Shown: positions 18,752-26,902 of the stretch, piece after piece
Layout: each line of letters opens with the position of its first letter
How positions within the stretch are numbered: position 1 is the first letter of the stretch
Assembly (NCBI GenBank): GCA_034440515.1
Contig: JAWXCF010000122.1
Span: 1 to 39,908 of the forward strand
Direction of reading: 5' to 3'
Length of the DNA stretch: 39,908 nt
Source: JAWXCF01 sp034440515
GTDB taxonomy: Bacteria > Bacteroidota > Bacteroidia > CAILMK01
The notes under the pieces: generated by a model
What the model was told of the DNA's origin: nothing
What the model saw: only the letters and a program-made list of their open reading frames with translations
Databases searched by the model: none
Made by a program: the position numbers and the translations under genes

Positions 18752-18857
18752 TGTATGTCAATAAATTATTATCTTTATTAGGCGAATATAAGGCAGGGAC
18801 AACAATTGGTTTAACATACACGAATCCCCATATTTCCCAGTTACTGATATATGGTTT

Positions 18858-18865
18858 TAAATTTG
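18858..18865 (+). promoter_or_regulatory. Candidate -7 element for batD
   Basis: TAAATTTG fits TAnnTTTG and ends 13 bases before the batD ATG, which would leave a leader of only a few nucleotides. No -33 TTG was found. Confidence 0.35.
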
Positions 18866-18878
18866 CAGACTTAAGATT

Positions 18879-20648
18879 ATGCCAAAATACATCACCATTA
18901 TTCTCTGTTGGCTGCTAAGTGTAACCGCTAGTCTAGCACAAAGTCTTGAGCTAAAGTGTAGTGGAGACAAAATAGTAGTTGGTGATAGAATTACACTGCA
19001 ATACTCACTAAAGGATATAAATGGTGATATAGAAAATATACAAATAAGTAAAATGCCAGATGGCATAAGAATACTTGGTGGTATTAGCATTAGTAAGTTA
19101 TCTAGTATTATCAATGGTAAAGTAGCTATTGAAGAAAAGCTTAGCATACAACTGGTAGCAGAGCAAGTAGGCACCTATAAAATAGGTAGTGCAAGCATTC
19201 TAATAAATGGCAAAACCTACACTTGCCAAAGCAAAAGCATCAGTATTAATAGTAGCCCAGGCACCATCAATCCAAATGACAAAATACAAGAGCTGCCCCC
19301 CGTTCTACGAGGTAAAATACAGCTCACCTCAGAAATTAGCCCAAAAACTACCTATATAGGCCAAGCAGTATGGGTACGTTATTATCAAAAGACAAAAAAC
19401 ATAAGCTTATTTGAGCAAACCTTAGGTAAAATACCAGAGTATCAGAGTTTCTGGTTAGAACAACAAAGGGATATATTGTCACAAACTAAAATAGAGGGTG
19501 ATTGGAGCAGCATATTGGTGAGAAAAGATATAGTATATCCTCAGAAAACGGGAGAACTTATAATTGACGAACTTGAGGTAAAGGGTAGAGCCGTAGAAAT
19601 GACCTACAGCCCAAATTCAATAGACCTAAATTCAGATCAAGATGTATATGAATTTACCTTAGCTACAAAACCTACTGTTATCAACGTAAAGCCTTTACCT
19701 ATAAAGGGTAAACCAATAAATTTTTCAGGATTGGTTGGGGATATTGTCATTTCTGCGCAAGTAGATAGACAAACGGCACTTGCTCACGAACCAATTATAC
19801 TTAAGGTAACAGTATCTGGTGAAGGCTGTTTAGCATTGTACAATTTACCTAAGTTAAAGCTATCATCCACAATAGAAGTTATAAATACTGGCACATCCAC
19901 CCAAATAGATAGAACTGGCCAATCTACTAGTGGCATTAAAACATTTACCTATACACTAATACAACACGAGGGAACTCGTTTTGAAATTCCAGAATTGACG
20001 CTGAATTACTTCAATGTAAATACAGAAAAATATGTAGAGCTAAAAACTGAAGCTATTCCCATAACAGTAGGGCAAGCAATCCCAGATAAACAAAAAGAGT
20101 ATTTAGAACTACAATCTAAATTAGACGCTGACGCAAATAAGAAAGGTTTTAACTTATTATCTGTTGCCAAATACCTACTATACATTATAGTCTTAGCTTT
20201 TTTAGTAATTCTGTTTTACCTGCGAAGAATGAACCTAAAAGGCAAAAAGAAAAAAACAGACCCTCAATTATCTACAGTAGTTGAGCATAAGCTCGGTAAT
20301 AAATCATCTACTGAAAAAAAACAATTAATTGCAGATGTAAACATAAAACCAGTACCAAAACCTGTGACTAGAATAGTAAATTCAGAAAACGACAGTTCTG
20401 TAATGGGATTAAAAAACATACTGGCAATAGAAATAAAAAAACTTACGCGCAGCAATGCAAATAATATATTTGCTACTCAAGTAGTCCAAGACCTAATTAA
20501 TGCAGGTATTGAAATAGAGCATACTAGCCAAATTGCAGAACTTTACCAAGAACTAGAAAAATTAAGCTATAATCCCATTCAGCCTAATTCGGAAAAATTA
20601 GCGCAACTAAAACAAAAGTTAAACCAAATACTTATAAATAATTCTTAA
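18879..20648 (+). CDS. batD: BatD family protein
   Basis: 589 aa. Signal peptide (residues 1-20, ending SLAQS), a long periplasmic region of beta-sandwich repeats (Oxygen tolerance/BatD domain; GDRITLQYSLKDINGDIENI, then TYIGQAVWVRYYQKTKNISL and PIILKVTVSGEGCLALYNLPKL), one transmembrane helix at about 427-447 (LLYIIVLAFLVILFYL) followed by a lysine-rich stop, and a cytoplasmic tail of about 135 aa. Bat proteins are linked to stress tolerance in Bacteroides and Leptospira; the biochemical role is unclear. Usually batD lies with batA, batB, batC or batE and a MoxR ATPase; none is next to it here. Confidence 0.88.
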   Translation: MPKYITIILCWLLSVTASLAQSLELKCSGDKIVVGDRITLQYSLKDINGDIENIQISKMPDGIRILGGISISKLSSIINGKVAIEEKLSIQLVAEQVGTYKIGSASILINGKTYTCQSKSISINSSPGTINPNDKIQELPPVLRGKIQLTSEISPKTTYIGQAVWVRYYQKTKNISLFEQTLGKIPEYQSFWLEQQRDILSQTKIEGDWSSILVRKDIVYPQKTGELIIDELEVKGRAVEMTYSPNSIDLNSDQDVYEFTLATKPTVINVKPLPIKGKPINFSGLVGDIVISAQVDRQTALAHEPIILKVTVSGEGCLALYNLPKLKLSSTIEVINTGTSTQIDRTGQSTSGIKTFTYTLIQHEGTRFEIPELTLNYFNVNTEKYVELKTEAIPITVGQAIPDKQKEYLELQSKLDADANKKGFNLLSVAKYLLYIIVLAFLVILFYLRRMNLKGKKKKTDPQLSTVVEHKLGNKSSTEKKQLIADVNIKPVPKPVTRIVNSENDSSVMGLKNILAIEIKKLTRSNANNIFATQVVQDLINAGIEIEHTSQIAELYQELEKLSYNPIQPNSEKLAQLKQKLNQILINNS

Positions 20649-20700
20649 TTATTCTAGAAAATCATACCTATATATATAGCTATAGGCTAATAGCTAGCTT

Positions 20701-20708
20701 TATATTTG
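20701..20708 (+). promoter_or_regulatory. Candidate -7 element for accA
   Basis: TATATTTG fits TAnnTTTG and would give a leader of about 60 nt. It is preceded by a stretch rich in TAGCTA repeats, including the palindrome TATAGCTATA, that may be incidental. Confidence 0.4.
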
Positions 20709-20775
20709 TAACAGATTATTACCGTATTAAGTCAAGATTATTGACTAAAGTATAGGTATATTTACCATCTCATTT

Positions 20776-21729
20776 ATGCACGTTTTGGAATTTGAAAAAC
20801 CAGTTAAAGAACTGGAGGAGCAGTTAGAGAAAGCTCGTGAATCAATGTCAAATGGTGACTCCGACGGATCTCAGGGTTTAACTATGGATGAGTTAGAGAA
20901 GAACCTAGCACAACTGAAAAGACAGTTGTACAGCAATTTAACCAATTGGCAACGGGTACAAATAAGCAGACACCCTGATAGACCCTACACTCTAGACTAT
21001 ATAGACGCTGTTGCTGATGAATTTACAGAGTTGCACGGCGATAGGCAAGTAAAAGATGACAAAGCAATGGTAGGCGGCTTGGCGAAAATTGACGGAATGC
21101 CCGTTATGATAATCGGTCAACAAAAGGGTAGAAATACAAAGGCAAGACAATTCAGGAACTTTGGAATGCCAAACCCAGAGGGATATAGAAAAGCACTAAG
21201 ATTAATGAAGTTGGCAGAGAAATTTAATGTGCCTGTCATTACATTAATTGACACTCCAGGTGCAAGTCCAGGATTAGAAGCTGAGGAACGCGGACAGGGA
21301 GAAGCAATTGCTAGAAATTTAAGAGAAATGGCTGTACTTAGGGTACCCATTATTTGCATCATAATTGGAGAAGGGGCAAGCGGTGGTGCCTTAGGAATTG
21401 GTGTTGGCGATAGAGTATTAATGTTAGAAAATACCTGGTACAGTGTTATTAGCCCAGAAAGTTGTAGTAGTATATTGTGGCGCAGTTGGGATTATAAAGA
21501 AGTAGCGGCGGAGGCCCTACAGTTAACTAGCAATACAATGTTAGGTCACGGACTAATAGACGGAATAATACCAGAACCAATGGGCGGGGCACACTATGAT
21601 GTGTCAAATATGTTTAACACTATTAAAACCCGTATTATTGAAGAACTAAGTGTCCTAAATGCTATGGATGCTGATGAAAGAATAAATACCAGAATAGAGA
21701 AGTTTTCTAATATGGGTACGTACGCCTAG
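20776..21729 (+). CDS. accA: Acetyl-CoA carboxylase carboxyltransferase subunit alpha
   Basis: 317 aa. With AccD it moves the carboxyl group from biotin-BCCP to acetyl-CoA, the first step of fatty acid synthesis. Seen: N-terminal coiled helix (EFEKPVKELEEQLEKARE), then RHPDRPYTLDYI, FTELHGDR, the crotonase-like core with GQQKGRNTKA, FGMPNPEGYRKALRLM, IDTPGASPGLEAEERGQGEA and GEGASGGALGIGVGDRV, and SVISPESCSSILW. Normal length and complete. ATG start. Its own promoter-like box suggests expression apart from batD. accD is not in the window. Confidence 0.97.
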   Translation: MHVLEFEKPVKELEEQLEKARESMSNGDSDGSQGLTMDELEKNLAQLKRQLYSNLTNWQRVQISRHPDRPYTLDYIDAVADEFTELHGDRQVKDDKAMVGGLAKIDGMPVMIIGQQKGRNTKARQFRNFGMPNPEGYRKALRLMKLAEKFNVPVITLIDTPGASPGLEAEERGQGEAIARNLREMAVLRVPIICIIIGEGASGGALGIGVGDRVLMLENTWYSVISPESCSSILWRSWDYKEVAAEALQLTSNTMLGHGLIDGIIPEPMGGAHYDVSNMFNTIKTRIIEELSVLNAMDADERINTRIEKFSNMGTYA

Positions 21730-21805
21730 TCAGGAAAATTGGCAAATACATAAGTAAAATATAAGGACTAAGTCAACAATTTATAATAAAACTGCGAAAT
21801 ATAAT

Positions 21806-22597
21806 ATGAAATTACCTAAACAAGTTGCTATAGTAAGCAAACTTATTTTATGCTTTGGCTTTGTGGCATCAATGTCATTTACGCTGATAGATGACAAGAA
21901 AATATTTGACACTAAAGCAATTAAATCCTCAACTTTTATGGTAAAATTAAAAGCTGAACGTGAGAAAGAAATTACTGCAATGTGTAAAGCTAAAGGCGTA
22001 AAATTCCCTATCAAAAACCTATTTATCAGAATATTCAAGGCTGACAAATCACTTGAAATTTGGGCCTTAGATAACACATCTACCTCTTATAAATTGGTTA
22101 AAAGTTACCCACTACAAAACTTTGATGCAGGTGCAGGTCCTAAATTTAATGCTGATGACGAACAAATACCAGAGGGTGTATATGCAATAAATGCGTTTGA
22201 TACTGCATTCAATGATTTCCCTGCTGTAAAACTTAATTGGCCTAATAAAGCTGATAAATTGAACGGAGATAACGACACAATGAAACAAGATATCTTCATA
22301 TATGGTGGAAATGAAAATATGGGTAAAATTCCTTTAAGTGGTGAATCCGACATTAGCAGAGACATATTTTACATTACATTCAAAGCATACGAATTAAGTA
22401 AAGGTATCATTCCAGTTCACATTTTCCCCTTTAAAATGGGTAAAAAAGAAATGAAATTGGCGAAAGAAACTTACGCAAGTAACATAACATCAATTCAGTT
22501 TTGGGATAATTTACAACCTGTATATCAAAAGTTTGAGTCTAATAAAAGACTTCCTATAATAACAATTGATAAAAGAGGTAGATATCTAGTTAAGTAG
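21806..22597 (+). CDS. YafK/DpaA-like L,D-transpeptidase-fold protein without the catalytic Cys
   Basis: 263 aa with an N-terminal signal or anchor segment (about residues 8-28). From residue 72 it follows E. coli YafK (DpaA) along its whole length: LFIRIFKADKSLEIW, SYPLQNFDAGAGPKFNADDE, IPEGVYAINAF, then VHIFPFKM and FWDNLQPVYQKFE, RGRYLVK at the end. YafK cleaves the bond between Lpp and peptidoglycan. The YkuD active site HG...(S/T)xGC is replaced: His by Y166 (IFIYGG) and Cys by K174 (NMGKIPL); no Cys occurs after residue 60. The reading frame is intact and the rest is well kept, so this looks like a non-enzymatic relative rather than a decayed gene. It stands alone between accA and yraN. 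Confidence 0.8.
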   Translation: MKLPKQVAIVSKLILCFGFVASMSFTLIDDKKIFDTKAIKSSTFMVKLKAEREKEITAMCKAKGVKFPIKNLFIRIFKADKSLEIWALDNTSTSYKLVKSYPLQNFDAGAGPKFNADDEQIPEGVYAINAFDTAFNDFPAVKLNWPNKADKLNGDNDTMKQDIFIYGGNENMGKIPLSGESDISRDIFYITFKAYELSKGIIPVHIFPFKMGKKEMKLAKETYASNITSIQFWDNLQPVYQKFESNKRLPIITIDKRGRYLVK

Positions 22598-22613
22598 TTA
22601 TACCCTTAATATT

Positions 22614-23030
22614 CTAAAATAGACCCGGAAAAAAGGCATCAGCAATGTGTCTTATTTCTGGGTTTTTTGTGTTGTCTTTGCTTATTTCTATTGCTATTAT
22701 ATCAAAGCGACATTCGTCTGAATGCCTATTGTGTTTCTCCATCCAAATGCCTGCAGTTTCTGCCATATTTCTTTGCTTCCCATTACCTACTTGCAGTTCT
22801 GGCCAACCGAAATCACTTTTCGTTCTCGTTTTCACTTCAACTATTACTATGGTATTTGGCAGGTCAACGTGCTCAACAATCATATCTATTTCAGCGTTGC
22901 AACCCTTAGGACTATAATTGGCAGACAGTAATTTATACCCTTTCTTCAGTAAATAGTCACAAGCTATTTGCTCACCCAATTCACCCAGTATTTGATTAAA
23001 AGTGGGTTTAGCAGGCTCAGTCTTTTTCAT
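22614..23030 (-). CDS. yraN: YraN family (UPF0102) putative endonuclease
   Basis: 138 aa, a restriction-endonuclease-like small protein. Seen: GELGEQIACDYLLKKGYKLL near the N-terminus, AEIDMIV (D49) and VIVEVKTRTKSDFGWP (E65-x-K67), the conserved E/D-ExK metal site. Length is slightly above the usual 115-125 aa because of a short N-terminal extension (KKTEPAKP). Function in vivo is not settled; links to Holliday junction or DNA processing are proposed for the family. It converges on the YafK-like gene with 16 bases between stops and lies 60 bases downstream of the OmpA-like gene start on the other side. Confidence 0.93.
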   Translation of the reverse strand: MKKTEPAKPTFNQILGELGEQIACDYLLKKGYKLLSANYSPKGCNAEIDMIVEHVDLPNTIVIVEVKTRTKSDFGWPELQVGNGKQRNMAETAGIWMEKHNRHSDECRFDIIAIEISKDNTKNPEIRHIADAFFPGLF

Positions 23031-23090
23031 ATACTATTGCAAACGCTCAGTTATGATTTAAATGTTTTATTACTCCGACTTTGAAAATCC

Positions 23091-24110
23091 TTATTTTAGA
23101 ATTTCGTACAAGTCGCTTAATTTTGGTGTCAATATAATTTCTGTACGGCGGTTTTTAGCCCTACCAGACTCAGTTCCATTGTCACCGATTGGCTGAGTTT
23201 CACCCCTACCTGACGCGATTACATTCTTAGGCATAAGACCATTTGTTGTAAGTATTTTGGTTACCTCTGTTGCGCGGTGTACGCTCAGGTCTAAATTGTC
23301 CTTTATGTCTCCTTTACCTCTATATGGTACGTTGTCTGTATGACCCTCCACGGTAATACTTACATCAGAGTTATCTTTTAATGCACCTGACAGTTTAACT
23401 AATGCATCTTTACCATCTTGGTTTAGGGTGTATTTCCCACTTTGAAATAAAAGCTTATCTTCAACTGATACATATACACGTCCATTTCGCACCTCTATAG
23501 TTAGACCTTTATCTTTATAGGCAAATAGGGCTTTATTTAGTTTAGTTTTCAAAGCATTATTAGCACTGTCTTTTTGTGTCAATACCATTTGCAATTCACC
23601 TACACGCTTTTCACGCTCCTTAAGTTTGACATCCAGATTTGCTAGTATTTTCTCTTTTTCTAGCAGTAGTGCTTCTTGTTTTTTTAGTTCTTTTTCTTTT
23701 TCTTCTAGTTTTCTACGAGTTTCTTGTAACTGAGCACTTATTTCTTGTTTCTCTAGTCTGTTGTTTCCCTCTTGCTCTTTGGCTTGACCTAACAACCTTT
23801 CGTACTGGTCATTAATTTTATCATAGAGTACTCTTGTTTTTCTATAAGCTTTACCAACTTCTGTTGTGTCGTCTTTTAGTTCTACTATAGTTTGATTCAT
23901 TCCTTTGACATAGGCTTGTACACTATCATAGTCCATTTGCAAACTACTCAATCTCGTATCGCAATCACTGTTTTGCTTTAGTGCTGTTTGATAATTTTTA
24001 AACAAATCGTCATATTTACGTTGTGGTACGCAAGCGGCTAGACTTAAGCATACGACTACTAGGCACAGTATAGGTAGTTTGTATCCGCTCATCAAGGTAG
24101 ATAATTTCAT
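23091..24110 (-). CDS. OmpA-family peptidoglycan-binding lipoprotein with coiled coil
   Basis: 339 aa from the ATG at 24110; a GTG 60 bases upstream is open but would bury the signal sequence. Lipoprotein signal with lipobox LAAC (SLAACVPQRKYDDL), so it should be lipidated and carried to the outer membrane. A long heptad-rich coiled coil follows (about 30-205, with QLQETRRKLEEKEKELKKQE). The C-terminal OmpA domain (about 215-330) has LLFQSGKYTLNQDGKDAL, VEGHTDNVPY, LDLSVHRATEV and GRGETQPI...NRRTEI, including the Asp and Arg that bind diaminopimelate. It probably spans from outer membrane to cell wall. An alternative start is ATG 24092. Confidence 0.88.
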   Translation of the reverse strand: MKLSTLMSGYKLPILCLVVVCLSLAACVPQRKYDDLFKNYQTALKQNSDCDTRLSSLQMDYDSVQAYVKGMNQTIVELKDDTTEVGKAYRKTRVLYDKINDQYERLLGQAKEQEGNNRLEKQEISAQLQETRRKLEEKEKELKKQEALLLEKEKILANLDVKLKEREKRVGELQMVLTQKDSANNALKTKLNKALFAYKDKGLTIEVRNGRVYVSVEDKLLFQSGKYTLNQDGKDALVKLSGALKDNSDVSITVEGHTDNVPYRGKGDIKDNLDLSVHRATEVTKILTTNGLMPKNVIASGRGETQPIGDNGTESGRAKNRRTEIILTPKLSDLYEILK

Positions 24111-24252
24111 AGTATTTACAGTTATAATAGTTAAGACAACAAATGCCTTAAGCTGTTTAAAGCTCGGCACTTAATTACAAAACAAAGCAATATTAATTAG
24201 CATCAATCTATTACGAACAGATAACATATCAACAGCTAGAACCTTAGGTGGC

Positions 24253-25342
24253 TTAGTTAGCCACGTTTTCCATCAGCCAGGCCTTCATAAACTGGTTTAG
24301 GTCACCATCCATAACTCCTTGTACATCGCTAGTTTCTACCCCAGTACGTAAATCTTTTACCAGTTTGTAGGGGTGCATTACGTAGTTACGTATTTGGCTG
24401 CCCCACTCTATCTTTTTCTTACCGGCCTCAGTTTCGGCTTTGGCTGCATTTCGTTTTTGCACCTCAACCTCATACAATTGGGACTTAAGCATTTTTATAG
24501 CTTTCTCTTTATTCATCAATTGGCTGCGTTCCTCTTGGCAGGCTATTACTATCCCACTTGGTGCGTGGTGTAGTCTTACAGCAGTCTCCACTTTATTTAC
24601 ATTTTGACCACCCTTACCCCCAGCTCTATACGTATCCCAACTTATATCTGCTAAGTTTACATCAACATTTATGCTATCATCTATTAGTGGGTAGGTAAAT
24701 ACACTGGCAAAACTGGTATGACGCTTTGCATTACTGTCAAACGGTGAGATGCGAACTAATCTATGTACTCCAATTTCTGACTTTAGGTAGCCATAGGCAA
24801 ATTCCCCATCAAACTCTAGGGTAGCACTTTTAATGCCGGCACCTTCACCATCTTGTAAATCTATTTCTCGCACTTTGTATTTATTGGCTTCCCCCCACAT
24901 TATGTACATTCGCATCAACATTTCAGCCCAATCTTGACTTTCCGTACCTCCTGCCCCACTATTTACAGTTAATACGGCACTCATTTGGTCTTCTTCTGCA
25001 CTTAGCATATTCTTGAACTCAAGCTCCTCTAGATGTTTAAATCCATCGTTATAAGCCTTGTCTATATCTTGCTCAGTTGCCTCGCCATCTTTATAGAAAT
25101 CAAATAGTACAACAACATCTTCTACCACAGATTCTAGAATGTAGTATGCTTCTGGCCAATGTTTTAACTGCTTCGCTTGTCTTAATACTTTTTCAGCCTC
25201 TTTGGGTTCATCCCAAAATCCGTCCTTTCTTGAAATTTCCTCTAACTCCTTGATTTTGTTCTCTTTTCCTGTTACGTCAAAGATATTGTTTTAAGGCCTC
25301 TGTCCGAGACCGGAGTTCGCGAATTTGATCTGTCGTAATCAT
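24253..25342 (-). CDS. prfB: Peptide chain release factor 2, with programmed +1 frameshift
   Basis: Full product about 362 aa (RF2 family about 365). Translation begins at ATG 25342 and 21 codons later meets CTT followed by TGA (25279-25277). A +1 slip on CTT reads GAC instead and continues in the frame that ends at 24253. This is the standard RF2 autoregulation site. The product terminates translation at UGA and UAA. Seen: SPF tripeptide (residues 199-201), which recognises the stop codon, the peptidyl-tRNA hydrolysis motif GGQ (244-246) in AGGKGGQNVNKVETAVRLHH, and YNDGFKHLEELEFKNMLSAEED in the N-terminal domain. Read without the shift the gene would look truncated at the N-terminus with a start at 25128. 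It is divergent from the LutB-like gene. Confidence 0.95.
25276..25282 (-). other. RF2 programmed +1 ribosomal frameshift site (CTT TGA C)
   Basis: On the minus strand the codons are TAT CTT TGA C, identical from TAT onwards to the E. coli prfB site. CTT is codon 21 (25282-25280), the in-frame TGA is 25279-25277, and the +1 codon GAC starts at 25278. The purine block AGGGGG that stimulates shifting in E. coli is absent; just upstream is TTA AAA CAA. Confidence 0.95.
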
Positions 25343-25362
25343 ATACCTAATATTTGGGAAAG

Positions 25363-25370
25363 CAAAGTTA
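25363..25370 (-). promoter_or_regulatory. Candidate -7 element for prfB
   Basis: Minus strand TAACTTTG fits TAnnTTTG, 20 bases before the prfB ATG at 25342. No TTG at -33 spacing. Confidence 0.35.
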
Positions 25371-25499
25371 ACATATTTTAAATGTATGGTTTCTGCATTT
25401 ACTTAAGATTGAGTAATGACTCCCCCTACAAATTCTCATTATATTATATAAATTCGTAAAACATCTAAGCAATAGCCATTGTTATTTGCTACCATAGAA

Positions 25500-26879
25500 A
25501 TGAGTAACGCATCATCAACTTTTAAGCATACTTCTCAAAGTAAAGCTTTTGACCTAGAGCATCGCAAACGGATTAACTTCAACATAGGAAGATATAATCA
25601 CAGCGTAGAGCGGGGTAAAATTCAATACTATGACATAGAATTAGCTAAAAGCAGGGCAGCGCAAATAAAGAAAAGAGTCATAGAAAACCTAGATAAGTAC
25701 CTGTTAGAGTGGGAAGGTAACTTTAAACGAAATGGGGGAAAGGTGATATGGGCAACTACCGCAGAAGAAGCTAGAGAGGAGATAAGTATCATACTGCAGC
25801 GACACAATGTGAAAAGCATAGTAAAGTCTAAAAGTATGGTGACAGAAGAAATAAAACTAAATGAACACCTAACCAAAATAGGTATAGAATCTGTAGAGAC
25901 TGATCTAGGGGAATACATACAACAGCTAGACGGAGAGGCTCCCTACCACATAGTGACTCCAGCTATGCACAAAAGCAAAGAAGATGTAGCAGCATTGTTT
26001 CACGAAAAACTGGGTACACCTATAGACTTTACTCCAGAGCAATTAACAGGTAAAGCTAGAGAAATACTAAGAGAGAAATACGTAAAGGCAGGCGCAGGTA
26101 TAACTGGGGCAAACTTTCTGTTAGCTGATAACGGAGGCGTGCACGTACTGGAAAATGAAGGCAATGCCCGAATGAGTGCCGCCTGGCCTAAAATACACAT
26201 AGTGGTAACTGGTATTGAAAAATTGTTACCAAGCTTTCAAGACTTAAACTTGTTTTTACCCCTACTAAGTACATTTGGTACTGGGCAAAAAATATGTAAC
26301 TACAACACAATATACTACGGTCCACGAAGAAACAATGAAATAGACGGACCAGATGAAATGTATGTGGTACTGCTAGACAATGGTAGGTCAGACTTATTAC
26401 ATCAGGTTCCACAGCGCGAGGCACTTGGTTGCATTAGATGTGGTGCTTGTCTAAATGCCTGCCCAGTATATAAAAATATAGGAGGTCATACCTATGCGAA
26501 ACCCTACAGTGGACCAATTGGTAGTGTGATAACACCATTCTATAGTGGTTATAACGAGTTCATTCACTTAAGTAATGCTAGCACCCTATGTGGTAACTGT
26601 ACTGAAGTATGTCCTGTAAAAATTGATTTACACAAGTTGTTGCTGTATAATCGTCAAAAAATGGCAACCGAACACCCAAATAGAGTAGAAAAAATAGTAT
26701 GGCAAACTTGGGCAAAAGCTATGCTGAAACGGAACCTAATGAATAAGGGCGGCATTCCACTAAAAAACAAACTATTCAAAATGTTATTCCGAAATAGTTG
26801 GTCAAAACATAGGGAGCCAATTAGGTTTGCTGACAAAAGTTTTAACAAACAATGGCGCGATAAAAACCCAAAGAAATAA
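25500..26879 (+). CDS. LutB-like iron-sulfur protein (L-lactate utilisation type)
   Basis: 459 aa from ATG 25500 (TTG 25479 would add seven residues). The N-terminal two thirds is the LUD domain, with KSIVKSKSMVTEEIKLNEHL, YHIVTPAMHKSKEDVAALFH and GITGANFLLADNGGVHVLENEGN. Two 4Fe-4S clusters follow: CIRCGACLNACPVY (C311, C314, C317, C321) and CGNCTEVCPVKID (C364, C367, C371). In Bacillus LutB acts with LutA and LutC to oxidise L-lactate. Neither partner is beside this gene, so its electron partner must be elsewhere or the role differs. It is divergent from prfB and convergent with dnaN, 23 bases apart. The family is clear; the precise substrate is inferred. Confidence 0.85.
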   Translation: MSNASSTFKHTSQSKAFDLEHRKRINFNIGRYNHSVERGKIQYYDIELAKSRAAQIKKRVIENLDKYLLEWEGNFKRNGGKVIWATTAEEAREEISIILQRHNVKSIVKSKSMVTEEIKLNEHLTKIGIESVETDLGEYIQQLDGEAPYHIVTPAMHKSKEDVAALFHEKLGTPIDFTPEQLTGKAREILREKYVKAGAGITGANFLLADNGGVHVLENEGNARMSAAWPKIHIVVTGIEKLLPSFQDLNLFLPLLSTFGTGQKICNYNTIYYGPRRNNEIDGPDEMYVVLLDNGRSDLLHQVPQREALGCIRCGACLNACPVYKNIGGHTYAKPYSGPIGSVITPFYSGYNEFIHLSNASTLCGNCTEVCPVKIDLHKLLLYNRQKMATEHPNRVEKIVWQTWAKAMLKRNLMNKGGIPLKNKLFKMLFRNSWSKHREPIRFADKSFNKQWRDKNPKK

Positions 26880-26902
26880 TATTAGTTTATAATTCCAATT
26901 AA

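Noticed and set aside
20671..20700. TATAGCTATA palindrome and TAGCTA repeats upstream of accA as an operator
   Set aside because: Short, AT-rich and without a second copy elsewhere that would support a regulator site.
22645..22931. Three overlapping plus-strand frames opposite yraN
   Set aside because: Shadows of yraN, whose metal-site motifs are clear on the minus strand.
25128..25342. prfB as a pseudogene with a broken 5' end
   Set aside because: The break is exactly CTT TGA C at codon 21-22, the known RF2 frameshift site, and both flanking parts are conserved RF2 sequence.
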